From Urophycis tenuis (lineage: Eukaryota; Chordata; Actinopteri; Gadiformes; Phycidae): 64,000 bases of DNA. Of this stretch, positions 21,865 through 32,983 are shown piece by piece; positions within the stretch are counted from its first letter, which is position 1, and each line of letters starts with the position of its first letter. A program made the position numbers and the translations under genes. The notes under the pieces are model-generated. The model did not search any database, was not told where the DNA came from, and saw only the letters and a list, made by a program, of their open reading frames with translations. The stretch covers positions 124,001 through 188,000 of the forward strand of contig JAXIVH010000169.1 in NCBI GenBank assembly GCA_036785325.1, given 5' to 3'.

Positions 21865-22897
21865 TTAGACGTAATCATGGCCTTCTGGAGCCACAGCCTG
21901 GACTGGACCAACCACAGCAGCTGCCAGTTGCCTCCTCACTTCCTCCCCACTAGGATCCAGCTGCTGTTGGTGAGGCTGATCTTGATTGTCATCCCTCATG
22001 ATTACCACCCCCTCCAAGGGCAAGTCATCCAGCTCCATTGCAATGTTGTGCAAAATCGCACAACATGCAATTACCACCGGTGCAAACGTGGGCTTCACCT
22101 CCAGGGCTTTAAGAAAAATTGTCCTCCAGCGGGTTTTTAAGATCCCGAAGGCCCGCTCAATTACAGAACGGGCCTTGGCGTGATGATGGTTAAACTGCCT
22201 GTCAACTGCCCTCACCACAGGTTCCCGATATGGTGTGATGAAGGATGGCGTACAGGGGTACCCGCCGTCCCCAAGGATAAGGTAACCCTGTGGGGGGTAA
22301 AGTTTGTCAGCAAAAATGGGGCTGTTCCTGTATACACGGGCATCGTGGACTGACCCTGGGTAGCCAACACAAATGTCCAGGAACAGCCCCTTGTGGTTGC
22401 ACACCGCCTGCAGCTGTATTGAAAAAAAAAGTTTTCTGTTCAAATAGCATGCCTGATTTTGTGATGGAGGTTTGATTCTAACTTGGCAGCCATCAATACT
22501 TCCCACAACCTTAGAAAAGGCTGGGGAACGTGCTAGCTGCGCAAAACCATCACCGATGGTTTCCAGCTCCATGGCATGGGGGAAGGAGATGATACGTTCC
22601 TTGAGCCTAAGGACTTTCCCTGAAACTCTGGACGATGTCATGAATGGTAGTGCGTGGCATGGCAAAGACCCGTGACACCACTCTGTAAGAGGTGGCACTG
22701 GCAAGCCAGAATAGAAATACCAAGACATCTAGCTCAAGGCCCCAGCCAGAACACTGTTGATCCTCGGTACGCAAGAGCGCAATCAGCCTCATTGCAGTTG
22801 GTCTGCTCAGGCGAAAATCTACTTTCAGGTCAGAGGTCCCGTCCAAAAACAACTGTAGCAGGTGTAGCCCAGGTTGCCAAGGCAACCAAGCTCTCAA
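21865..22897 (-). pseudogene. HARBI1-like Harbinger transposase, single frameshift
   Basis: Minus strand, in two overlapping frames. The N-terminal frame (22897-22607) has SRPTAMRLIALL, VLVFLFWLASATSYRVVS and MPRTTIHDIV, the helix-turn-helix region. The second (22728-21865, useful from about 22640 down) has KERIISFPHAMEL and the catalytic triad: VVGSIDGCQVRI (Asp), ILGDGGYPCTP (Asp) and ARSVIERAFGILKTRWR (Glu). It ends at the stop at 21865. The frame break lies around 22630-22640. About 340 residues in total, the normal HARBI1 size. Everything else is well preserved, so one small indel (or an assembly error) separates it from an intact frame. It converges on the Myb-like gene. Confidence 0.85.
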
Positions 22898-22960
22898 TCA
22901 GGTGATCAGGATAAAAGCCCCACTTCCTGTGGTGATGTCACTTCCTGCCACTCCACTCCC

Positions 22961-23179
22961 TCAGTTCAGTTGAAAGCAGCATGTGCTATGCTATTTGTTT
23001 GCTGTTCTGTTTGCTACTCCTGTCTTCTGAATGATCCTGCTACTCCTGTGCATTCTAAACTCATACTCTTCGGTGAGTTTGTTTTCATGGCTCAATGTCA
23101 TATGGTTGGTTGATTGGTCACTTTGAACCATGTGTTTGAAATGTTGGACATGTGTTTGAAAAGCTACCAAACTCTAGAG
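22961..23179. other. Unassigned sequence between Harbinger and hAT elements
   Basis: No gene. It contains a tandem-like pair of TGTGTTTGAAA motifs at about 23130-23160. It may include the degraded right end of the Harbinger element. Confidence 0.3.
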
Positions 23180-24165
23180 CAGGGGTCACCAACACGTCGC
23201 CCGGGGGCGCCATGGCGCCCGCGAGGACTACTTGAGTAGCCCGCGAAGGCCTGTTCTAAAATAGTTCTCACGTGATGTGACACACAACTTTATTTTATTC
23301 GTTGTTAAACTTTCTATTATTTTTAAATCTCTTGCATTGCGTGTAAGAAGATAACAATATGCAGTATGCACGCATATAAACATATGCCTACTTATAAAAC
23401 ATAATTTGTGTAAAATAAAATGCTTCAGATTACGTAGATTGGACCTAGCTGGTCTCCACGACAACCGTTGCGTGGAGACCGAGTCAGTAGTCCAGTGCAG
23501 TGAAGCGAAGTCAAGATGAACGGATGATCACCATTGAATCGAAAACATGGCAGGAAAAAGAAAGAAAACATATTTTTTTTAACAGTGAATGGGAGCAAGA
23601 GTTCTTTTTTACCACTGTAAAAGATGCCTGCGTGTGTCTTATTTGCCGGGCGACTGTGGCGATACCAAAGCGGCACAATGTTGAGAGACATTTCAAGACC
23701 TCTCACGCAAGCTACCATTCTAACTACCCACCGGGCAGCGCACTACGAGTGGAAAAAGTAAGTGAGCTAAAGGCAGGATTGTGCAAGCAACAGTCTTTTT
23801 TCACAAGACCAGCAAAAAAATCTCAGAAAGCTACCGAAGCCTCGTTCAGAGCAACAGAACACCTGATGAAGAAGAAGGCATTTACAGATGGAGACCTTTT
23901 CAAGGAAACTATGATGACAGTTCTGAACACTGTGCTTAAAGACAAGAAATATGGGAAGGAAGTGCTCTCCTGTAGCTGATGTTCAAATGGGGGCAAGCAC
24001 AATGGTCAGGAGAGTGACAGCAATGTCCGACAACTTGACTAATCAGCTGGACCGGGATCTCGCGGAGTGCAGGTGGTACTCATCCAATGTGATGAGTCCA
24101 TCGACAGCAGCAGCACGGCGCAGCTGATGTTTGTTTGGATGGTGTTTCAAGATTTCTCTACAAAA

Positions 24166-27100
24166 TAATAATAATAATAATTCATTATATTTGTATAGCG
24201 CTTTTCAAGGACCCAAAGACGCTTACATGGAAGAGAGAAAAGGAAGAAAAAGAACATAATAGAGACATACTGGGGGGACGAGGTAGGGACAACAGTGATT
24301 GACATGGAGGAATGAAACACAGGGGGGGAGGGACAGGACACCGGTTATGGGTAGGGGAGGTCGAAGGCTTGGGAGAAGAGGTAGGTTTTTAAATGGGACT
24401 TGAATGTGGGGAGTGAGGGGGAGTCGCGGACTGGTTGGGGGAGAGAGTTCCAGAGCCGGGGTGCGGAGCGGGAGAAGGCTCTGTCCCCAGAGGACTTAAG
24501 TTTGGACCTGGGTGTGATCAGGGAGAGACTGGAGGAGGATCGGAGGGCACGGGTGGGGCGGTGGGGGGTGAGGAGGTCAGACAGGTATGGGGGGGCCAGA
24601 TGATGGAGGGCTTTGAAGGTGAGAAGAAGTGTTTTGAAGATGATGCGCTGTTTGATGGGGAGCCAGTGGAGAGAGTGGAGAACTGGGGTGATGTGCTGGT
24701 GGGACCGGGTGTGAGTAAGGAGGCGGGCGGCAGAGTTCTGGACCAGTTGGAGTCTATGGAGGGAATGGGAAGTGATGCCAGTGAGGAGGGAGTTGCAGTA
24801 GTCGAGGCGGGAGGAGATGAAGGCGTGGATGAGGGATTCGGCAGCAGGGGGAGAGAGGCAGTGTCTGATTTTGGCGATGCGACGGAGGTGGAAGTATGAG
24901 GTTTTGACGATAGAGCTGACATGGGGATCGAAGGAGAGGGTAGGGTCCAGAATAACGCCAAGGTTGCGTGCCAGGGGGGAGGGAGTGATGGTTGAGGTGC
25001 CGATGGTGAGTGAGATGGGTCCGGTCTTGCTGAGGGTGGATTTGGTGCCAATGAGGAGGAGTTCTGTTTTGTCGCTGTTGAGTTGAAGGAAGTTGTGGGT
25101 CAGCCATGATTTTATTATAGAGATGCAGGTTTCGAGGTGGGTGAGGGGTGGGTTTTGGGTGGGTTTGGTGCTGATATATATCTGGGTGTCGTCGGCGTAG
25201 CAATGAAAGTCCAGGTTGAGGTTGCGCATGATATGACCAAGGGGGAAGATGTAGCAGATGAAGAGGAGGGGTCCAAGGACTGAGCCTTGGGGGACCCCCT
25301 GCTTGACTGGGGAGAGGGTGGATGTGTGACCAGAGAGGGAGACGAACTGTTGCCTGTTGGTGAGGTATGAGGTGAGCCAGTCGAGTGCAGTGCCCTCAAC
25401 ACCCTTTTGGCGCAGCCTTTGAAGGAGGATAGAGTGGTTAATAGTGTCAAAGGCTGCGCTAAGGTCGAGGAGTAACAGGATGTTGAGGGCGCCGGAGTCT
25501 GCGGAGGTGAGGAGATCGTTGGTGACTTTGAGGAGGGCGGTTTCGGTGCTGTAAAGTGGGCGGAAACCAGACTGGAGGGGTTCATAGAGGTTATTGGACT
25601 GGAGATGGGTGTGGAGTTGGGCGGTGACGATGCGCTCAAGAGTTTTGGAGAGGAATGGGAGGTTGGAGATGGGGCGGTAGTTGGAGAGGTTGGCTGGGTC
25701 CAGGGTTGGCTTTTTGAGGATGGGGGTGATGGAGGCGAGTTTGTAGGCAGTGGGAAAGTGACCAAGGGTTAGAGACTGGTTGAAGAGGATGGTGAGGTGG
25801 GGGAGGAGGGCAGGAAGGCAGGCCTTGGTTAAGGTTGTTGGGAGGGGGTCGAGGGAGCAGGTGGTTGTCTTCGATGCTGTGATGATGTCCTGGATGTGGG
25901 AGGAGTTGATAGGGGAGAAAGCAGCGAGCGGAGGGAAGGGCGGGAGGTCAGGGAAAAGGGGGAGGAGCGGTGGGGGAGAAGTGTGTGTGGCGGGGGAGTT
26001 GCTGATAGTGGCAGTCAGGGAGCTGTTGATTTGGGAGATTTTGTTGTTGAAAGCGAGGAGGAAGGAGTCACAGAGGTCGGGAGAGGAGGGTGGGTTGGTG
26101 GCCGGTGGCTGGAGCAGTTTGTTAACAGTGGAGAACAGGGTGCAGGGATTCCGGCTGGCGCTGTTGATGAGGGATGAGAAGTGGGCGGATTTGGCAGCAA
26201 GGAGAGCGTCACGGTAGGAGGAAATGTGTTTTTTGAAGGCTTCGGCGTGGACGGTGAGGCGGGATCTTTTGAAAAGACGTTCAAGTTGACAGCCAGCTTG
26301 CTTCATGGTGTGCAGTTCAGGGGTGTACCAGGGGGCGGAGTTGGTGAATGAGACGGATGATGTTTTCCAGGGAGCTAGGGAGTCCAGGGAATCAGAGAGG
26401 ATGGTGTTGAGCATGAAGGCATAGTCGTCAGGCGAAGAGGGGGTGGAGTCAAGGGGAAAGGCAGAGGAGATAGGCTGGGAGAGAGTGAGTGGGTTGACTG
26501 CCTTGATGTTGATGCCTTGATGTTGCGGTAGGAGATGGTGCGTTTTTTGGGATTATGGGGTGAGGGTAGGGGGGCGGAGAAGATGATGCAGAGGTGATCA
26601 GAGAGTGGAAAGAGGAGAGGATAAGGGTTGAATATGGGTAGGAAGGAGGAGCAGACTATGTCCAGGGTGTGTCCTTTGGTATGGGTGGGGAAGTTGATGT
26701 GTTGGGTAAGGTGGAAACAGTCTAGGAGAGAGAGGAAATCGGACGTCAGTGGGATGTTGGGCTGATCAGTGTGGATATTTAGGTCCCCAGTGAGTAGGAG
26801 GCGGGAGGAGAGAGAGGATGCAATGGTGAGGCGTTCAGAGAGATCAGAGAGAAAAGACAGGTGGGGCTTTGGTGGACGGTAGATGAGAACAGAGGTAATA
26901 GAGTTGGGGAGGGAGAAGGCGAGGTATTCGAAGGAAGAGATAGATGGGGGATTGAGGTTCAGTTCAGTGATGGGTAGGGATTGTTTATGGAGAACGGCAA
27001 CACCTCCTCCTCGCCCAGAGAGGCGGGGCTTGGCGAGGTAGCTGTAGTTGGAGGGAGTGGCTTGATTGAGAGCGTAGTAGTCCAGGGGCTGTTGCCATGT

Positions 27101-28196
27101 TTCACAAAGGAGAAGCAAGTCAACGTTATTGTCCAGTAGCAGTTCAGATATGATGGGTGATTTGTTTGAGAGGGAGCGACAGTTCAGTAGTGCAAGGGAG
27201 ATGGATGGTGGTGCAGGGGGGAGGGGGCGGAGGTTGCTGAGGTTGGGAGTGCGGGGGGTGGGGGTGACAGGGGGGCGAGAGGCAGTCCAGAGTGAGGGGA
27301 TGGGTGAGCCCTCGGGGAAGTGTCGGTTAGAGGAGAGACCAGAGCCACGTTGGATGTAGCGGCGGCGGCGGAGGATCCCAGCTTTGCTCGCAGCGATAGC
27401 AGCAGCAGGAGGGAGGTGATGGTTGATGTTGAGACGGTGGAGGTCGGCAGGGGTGTAGATGATGGGTGTGCGGGGGGCTGGTGGAGAAGGAGCCTGGAGT
27501 AGCAGGACCGATAGTCCACAGAGGAGATGAGATGTAACAGCAGCTGAGAGTAGTCCAGGAAGTAGCTTAGCAGAGGCTAGTAGCTGAGTAGCTAGAAGCT
27601 GGTGGGCAGTGAGGCGTGTGGATGCAGCAGTGGACCGGGTGGTGGTGTTGGTGAAGTGAGCGGTGACGGGTGCCCCGGCCGGAAAACCCCGCTGCGCCAT
27701 GTCTGCGCGCAGCGAGGCTACAGCTGATGAGCTGGCAGGGAGTGGAGGCTCCCCCCCGAGAACGCCGGCTGAATAGCCGGACAGCTGGGCTGATGACGTC
27801 GGTCCGGGACAACACAGTCACCGCTACAGATGCAGAGCAGAGCGCACTCACCCGAGTCCGGAGCGAACGACCACACACTCAGCGCCGGGTGACAGAGAAG
27901 TCCCGTGGAGGAGAGGTCCAGCTAGCTGTTAGCTGGCCAGCTAACGTGGCTAGTAGTCCGTGGAGTGAGAGCAGAAGAGCGGAGCGGAGCACTCGCATGC
28001 ACGATGAGGTGGAGATGCAGGGAATCCACAAAAACAAAACAACAGACGAGCACGGGAACGGAAAATAAATAAACGGGAAATGAAAAATGAACGGTGGACA
28101 CGGACCGGGACAGAAGACGCCAGCGTTGCTCTAACCCGGAAGAGATGATGGTGAATTTCCCCCGATAAACACAGAACACAATTCCACACAGATCCC
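24166..28196 (-). mobile_element. L2/CR1-type LINE, near full length (~4.0 kb)
   Basis: Minus-strand retrotransposon. Its 3' end lies on the left with an ATT-repeat tail (ATAATAATAATAATT at about 24166-24182) after AGCGCTATACAAATATAATG. The 5' untranslated region extends to about 28196. CAAAA flanks both sides (24161-24165 and 28197-28201), a short candidate target duplication. Removing the element rejoins the hAT transposase frame (FSTK to EELLALL). It is nearly full length, so it is a relatively recent or well-preserved insertion. Confidence 0.85.
24345..27700 (-). pseudogene. L2-type LINE ORF2 (endonuclease-reverse transcriptase), one frameshift
   Basis: The frame from 27700 has a proline-rich N-terminus and then an APE endonuclease: LALLNCRSLSNKSPII, LLLCETWQQP, LLTGDLNIHTD (GDxN catalytic motif) and LFPLSDHLCIIF (SDH motif). 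Near 26510 a 14-bp repeat shifts the frame. The second frame (26414-24345) encodes NYRPISNLPFLSKTLERIV, LLLDLSAAFDTINHSILL, GVPQGSVLGPLLF and the catalytic HCYADDTQIYIS. It ends with the conserved LHWLPIKQRIIFK and RSAPRLWNSLPQ blocks. All key catalytic motifs are present. The large plus-strand open frames here are antisense shadows. Confidence 0.88.
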
Positions 28197-29591
28197 CAAA
28201 AGAGGAACTTCTCGCACTACTCCCCCTAAAAACCAGCACAAGGGGGGTTGATATCTACAACGCGGTGAAGGAGTTTTTCAACAACAGAAACATACCACTG
28301 GAAAAGCTGGTGTCGATTACCACAGATGGGGCTCCTGCGATGACCGGACGGCATGCAGGGTTCATCGCGCTCTGTAAAAGCGACCCAGCGTTCCCGAAAT
28401 TCGTAAAGTACCACTGCATCATTCACCAGCAGGCCTTATGTGCAAAGGTGCGTTTTCATTTTGTATTTTATTGATTTATTTTATCCTTGTTGTAGGCCTA
28501 CTATCCTATTTGTAATTATGATTATTCGGCATATTTTACGCATCTGCTTGTAGACCTACCCTACTGCACTTTTTGGTCATTATTGTTTTTAAGTGCTTTG
28601 AGTAAGAGTGATTTTATTTTATTTTTAAGGTGATCGGCTTCAAGCACGTCATGACTCCTGTTGTGAGGATCATAAACAGCATCCGTTCCAAAGCTAAACA
28701 ACACCGAAGTTTCAAGGTGATGTTGGAGGAGCTGTCGGCTGAATATGGGGACCTGCTACTCCACACGGACATCCGATGGCTCAGCAGAGAACGGATTTTG
28801 CTTCGGTTTTTGTCGCTGTTGAGGGAGATCAAAGATTTTATGAAATCTAGAGACGAAGACACATCGCTGCTGGAGGATGTTGCGTGGCTAATTGACCTGG
28901 CATTTCTGACGGACATTACTGGAAAACTGAACAATCTGAACTGTGCGCTGCAAGGCAAAGGTAAGACTGTTGCCGACATGATCAGTGCTTTAAATGCGTT
29001 TAAAGCACTCTGCGCATTTACAGAGAAAAAAGGTGCTGCACTTCCCATCCTTGCAGATTGTGCTGAACGACAATGCCTCTGCGTCTGAGATTTTTTACAA
29101 CGCTGCCGAAAATTACTCTCAAGTCATAAACAGGGTTGGGCAAGAGTTTGAGAATAGGTTTTGTGACATTCATAAACTTGAGCCATGTGTATCGTTCGTT
29201 TTAGAATCCTTTTATGAACGTGGACACAACGTCCATTGCTGAGCAACTTAGTGCAATGTTCAGCTTGGATGCTGGGCAGATGGAAATAGAAATAGTGACA
29301 CTGCAAAATGACATTCACCTCAAAGCCCACCAGGCTGCAGCAAACTTTTGGGGTCTTGTTGATACAGAAAAGTACAGTGGTCTATGCACAGCAGCAATGA
29401 AGGTTGCCAGTCTGTTTGGTTCTACTTATCTTTGTGAATCAGCCTTTTCTGACATGAATTTCATAAAAAACGAACACAGAACATGGCTCACCAATGCACA
29501 TCTGCAAGATTCACTCAGACTTGCCGTGTCGAATTACAGCCCAGATTACGATGCCCTGGTTGCCAGCATGCAATGCCAGGCTTCCCATTAA

Positions 29592-30128
29592 AACTGATGA
29601 AAGATTGTGACTGATTAAATAGGCCTATAAATACTTTTGTTTTAATCACTGTGATGGTGATACTTTCAGTAAAATGCCAAACTTATTTTTTGTATGTTGG
29701 CATGAGTAGGCATGAGTAATTGATGGCCTATATGTGACATATGTGTTAAATATGATACTTTGTTTTAATTGTTGTGATACATGGTACATTGTAATCCATG
29801 AATTCAGTTCCTGTTGAAAATCTGATTGAGTGATTATTTGAAAATATGAATACTTGCAGGGATTTATAGAAATAAAGTGCTGATTTTGATATTTGTCTGT
29901 TTCCTTCCTTTTTAAGCCATTGATAATTAGGCCTATTGTGCAAATTTGTTAAAATGAGCAGTGTCCTCAAACAGGTGAATATAACTAATTAGTTTTACTA
30001 TTAATAATAACATACAATTAAAGGTAAACCGAGCAAATTTGTTATTCCAGAAGCGTGTATCAAATTGGTAGCCCTTCACATTAATCGGTACCCAAGTAGT
30101 AGCCCTCAGTTCAAAAAAGGTTGGTGAC
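29592..30128. other. 3' end of the GTF2IRD2-like hAT
   Basis: AT-rich untranslated sequence between the transposase stop and the right terminal repeat. No other gene is seen. Confidence 0.55.
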
Positions 30129-30403
30129 TGTGACGGAGTGCCCGTCACCACAGTTGAGCATGCGCTCTGGCTGCCATGCCAAAGAGCCTGGCTCTTTGGT
30201 GTTTCGGTCAAGTTGCTGGTTTGGTTCCCTGGAGACCCGAGTTCGAGACCAGGGTGGGGGGACTGCCTTGTCCCTTCGCTACAAATGGTGGCAGTAGTGG
30301 GATGGCTTGCCGTGAGGCCATCGGAGGCGCACCTGGTATGTGAGCCGTATGAGGGACCCCCAGGATAGGTGGACCCCTGTGCAAGGGACCCCAGAGATTC
30401 AGG
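30129..30403 (+). repeat. Short LTR/TRIM-like unit A
   Basis: It begins TGTGACGGAGTGCCCGTCAC and reaches CTTCGCTACA at 30283, a possible ~155-bp TG...CA long terminal repeat. TGGTGGCAGTAGTGGG follows two bases later, resembling a primer-binding site, and then a G-rich leader. The leader and LTR 3' portion recur at 30901-31180. No coding region is present. TRIM-type assignment is inference. Confidence 0.45.
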
Positions 30404-30529
30404 TCAGCAACATTATTACAGCCATGTTGTTCTATTGTTCATTCTTAGATGTGTCAGATTTTTATAGACATGTCTGTTAAAAGGTTGAAAGCACTTTTGC
30501 GTATGCCCAGTGGGCTTTTTATTAGTCTT

Positions 30530-30898
30530 GGGACGTGGGGTGCCAATGCTTTGGAGCGTGGGTCGAGTAATCCAGGAAGTGTTAAGTGGAGCGCGTATCG
30601 CGTTATGTACCATTTGGGGGCGGTGACGTCATTGATGACAAACGAAGCTTCGTTTGTCGGATGCTCGAAATTTGGGCAGGATTCACAAACGCATAAACCG
30701 TCACTGAGCCACCTGCCTCATTGGCACATTTGTTGTCTCGGTGTGAGTTTCGGTGAGTTTCAGAGTGAGTGTCAGTGAGTATCAGTGTGAGTTATAGTTA
30801 GTTTCAGTGTTGATGACAATTACATATTGAAACACTGTTTACAGAATTCCACTTATTTTCATGTTACACATGAGTACACATGCAAATATACATTTTGT
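30530..30898 (+). repeat. Dispersed ~370-bp repeat, copy A
   Basis: From TTGGGACGTGGGGTGCCAAT to CATGCAAATATACATTTT this segment is near-identical to 34864-35220. It includes GGGGGCGGTGACGTCATTGA and the palindrome AACGAAGCTTCGTT. In copy A the unit is followed by TRIM-like sequence, in copy B by unrelated DNA, so both edges can be compared. Confidence 0.8.
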
Positions 30899-30900
30899 TG

Positions 30901-31215
30901 TTTGGTGCCCTGGAGACCCGAGTTCGAGACCGGGTGGGGGGACTGCCTTGTCCCTTCGCTACAAATGGTGGCAGTGGTGGGATGGCTTGCCGTGAGGCCA
31001 TCGGAGGCGCACCTGGTATGTGAGCCGTATGAGGGACCCCCAGGATAGGTGGACCCCTGTGCGAGGGACCCCAGAGATGGGTGAAGCACTTGTGTGGGGC
31101 ACCCTGGATGGGAGAAGTCGGCGGGATGATGCGTGAGGGACGCCGGTGTGCGTGAAGCGCATGGGTGCGCTTCCCGAAGGGGAAGGCAGCGTGACGAAGT
31201 GCCCGTCACCACGGT
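30901..31215 (+). repeat. Short LTR/TRIM-like unit B
   Basis: Near-identical to unit A from CCCTGGAGACCCGAGTTCGA through the leader (GTGGGATGGCTTGCCGTGAG). It then extends through a purine-rich CCCGAAGGGGAAGGCAGC and a new GTGACGAAGTGCCCGTCACC at about 31191. The order LTR end, leader, purine tract, LTR start is what a TRIM would show, and units A and B may be parts of one tandem array. Confidence 0.45.
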
Positions 31216-31319
31216 TGACGATATGGGTTCATACACCTTTTTCATTGTCAAATTCAAGTACTTTTCAAGGACTTTCAAGTCAGTTTTCAAGCTTTTCCAG
31301 TACCATACTCAGTTGTAAA

Positions 31320-32743
31320 TTGCATAATGTGATACAAATTCATGCACACACAAAATGGCAATTTCTCTTTTTTTTTTAACCACACTGATTACACATACAC
31401 ATGAACTCGGGTGCATGTTGTGCAAATCAAAACAAATCAACTTTCTGTTGAGAAAAAAAGAGCTCTGACACAAAATACATCTTTTGCTGCTCTTCTAAGT
31501 CCAACTTTGAAACGAGGTAAAGGTAAAGGTAAAGTGCATACTTTTACGAGGAAATTAAGTATTTCCATACAAGTTTACCATACCTTGACCATCACTAGCC
31601 CCAAACCAGAGAGCAGAAAGGCAGTGATTCGGAAGGCATCAACAAAATACACAATAAAATACCAATTTATGTTAGGCAAAAATGTACATAAAACATGAGA
31701 AGAATTGTAATTTTTCTGTTGGACTTATGTATATGTGTATACAAATACACACACACACACAGATAAATGAAAAATAGCTGAATATATTATGCTGATATTA
31801 CTGAAAATCTGTCTATCTATTCTAGCTATTATCGTAAAAGTCGAATGCAATTTAGTTTGTCCGCGGGCGTTGCTGTAGATAGCGTATTGTGTGACGTCAT
31901 CAGCAGACGAAGGACCCCGAGCCGATTTGGAAGCCGACCCGATCTGGTACCTACACCGGCTCGTTCGCGACCGACACATCACTAACACGCACCACTTGTA
32001 CTTAACCACTTTTTAGGATTACTTAAGATTAATTATACATAAACATGCTGGCGTCTTAAATACGTGACGATTCAAGTAGCTGGCTAATATTGTAAATTGG
32101 TGTATTTTAAGAGAGAAGCAGTTTTACAAACAGCCCATATACCCGCCCCTACGGAGCGCTCAAAAAAGCAAACGAACGCCAAGATTGGTCCACACTCTAG
32201 CTGTCTCCCTATTGGCTGATGAAACACTACTTTAAGCACAAGGCGGGACAGCCTTCAGTCTGCGCACACACCTCAACCTGAGAGGACGAGCACAAACATT
32301 TTGAGCGCGCAGAGTTGAGATCTGAGCGCGCACAGGATATATTTGAGTGCGAGCGAAATGTTTGTGTCCAAGAATCATGCTCTCAAATTGAAAATCTACG
32401 CTCTTGAATAAAGATAGGATAATTCTTCCATAGATCTCCGGGGGGTCTTGACGAGAAACACCGTGTTGTTTCATGCCGCGTCTTTCGCGTATCCCGCCTA
32501 TCCAACAGCGACCGGCTTCGACACGACACAGTGTTTCTAGTCGAGACCCCTGCCACCGACAGATCACGGCCACACGGTGAACGGCCCCTGAGAAGCTAGC
32601 CTACAAACACCCCGTGGGTGACAGCGGTGCGGCCGGTCAGAATCATCCCGCCGCTTACACATCTATAGCAGTGCTTCTTTATCGCGTACGCCTAGCATGT
32701 AGCTAGCGGTTAGCATAATTAACACGTAGGGCTAACGTGGTAG
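31320..32743. other. Interior of the minus-strand hAT, no gene seen
   Basis: Largely non-coding. It includes AGGTAAAGGTAAAGGTAAAG near 31516, a CA run near 31750, a GTGTGACGTCATCAG motif near 31890, and repeated GAGCGCGC motifs at about 32300-32330. No protein similarity recognised. Confidence 0.4.
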
Positions 32744-32983
32744 CTAGTGCCTGTGTGACTTACCCTTCATATGACTGGAGAGAGCAGACTCTCCCATTGC
32801 GAAAAGACGTATTTCTTTTCTGCATACTTTGCAGTATGCCACATACCGGTTTGCTCCATGTTTGAGCCATGATCTATATTTGATATTTTCAAGCCAAATT
32901 TCATTAAAATGACACCCTCCCGGCATGTTTGTTCGACGCTCTGTCCGCTTGGGGGCGACGTCGTCATGACAACAGACCAGCAT
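32744..32983 (-). pseudogene. hAT transposase N-terminal BED-like exon
   Basis: The minus strand reads FNEIWLENIKYRSWLKHG, then AYCKVCRKEIRLFAMGESAL and SHMKGKSH. This is the BED-type finger (C-x2-C ... H-x4-H) that opens many fish hAT transposases. It begins with an in-frame Met/Leu context near 32983 and ends into a likely donor at about 32760. No later exons are found within the element, so it is truncated. Confidence 0.7.

Larger units (their letters stand above)
17291..22960 (+). mobile_element. Nearly complete PIF/Harbinger element
   Basis: The left end begins TTAAGCTGTGTTCGAAATG at about 17286-17304 (candidate 3-bp TTA target site), followed by an ACTATATAGTGCACTATATA palindromic block. 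The element holds a four-exon Myb-like gene (plus strand, 17578-21679) convergent with a HARBI1-type transposase (minus, 21865-22897). A LINE fragment sits in intron 1. I cannot see the right terminal repeat; sequence between about 22960 and 23170 is unassigned and the next hAT begins at 23180, so the right boundary is uncertain. Confidence 0.75.
23500..29591 (+). pseudogene. hAT transposase, GTF2IRD2/FAM200-like, LINE-interrupted
   Basis: The first part (23500-23979) has a BED-like finger (CLICRATVAIPKRHN and HFKTSHASY) and continues after frameshifts with QCDESIDSSSTAQLMF, a catalytic-Asp region. The LINE follows at 24166. Coding resumes near 28200 with LVSITTDGAPAMTG (second Asp region) and FVKYHCIIHQQALCAK. 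A GT-AG intron (28448-28629) leads to the VIGFKHVMTPVVRIIN exon, LLLHTDIRWLSRERIL and EIKDFMKSR. Two more frames follow. The last (29214-29591) has KVASLFGSTYLCESAFSD, the dimerisation core with conserved Glu context, and a stop. Several frameshifts plus the LINE make it inactive. Intron position and order match the family. Confidence 0.82.
23180..30128 (+). mobile_element. hAT element (GTF2IRD2/ZBED-like family) split by a LINE
   Basis: The left end is CAGGGGTCACCAACACG at 23180, preceded by CTCTAGAG. The right end has AAAAAAGGTTGGTGAC at 30128, complementary to GTCACCAACC, but the last few terminal bases and the TSD are missing because an LTR-like sequence starts there. The transposase gene (23500-29591) is interrupted by an L2-type LINE (24166-28196). 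Without the LINE the element is about 2.9 kb, a usual autonomous size. Confidence 0.8.

Noticed and set aside
24400..26217. Several plus-strand open frames of 67-154 codons (Gly/Glu-rich)
   Set aside because: Antisense to the LINE ORF2, which has all catalytic motifs; the composition is the complement of its Pro/Ser-rich coding.
30215..30262. Possible tRNA or SINE promoter (GAGTTCGAGACC, B-box-like)
   Set aside because: No matching A box at the right distance and no cloverleaf; the segment repeats as part of an LTR/leader-like unit. A SINE origin remains possible but unsupported.
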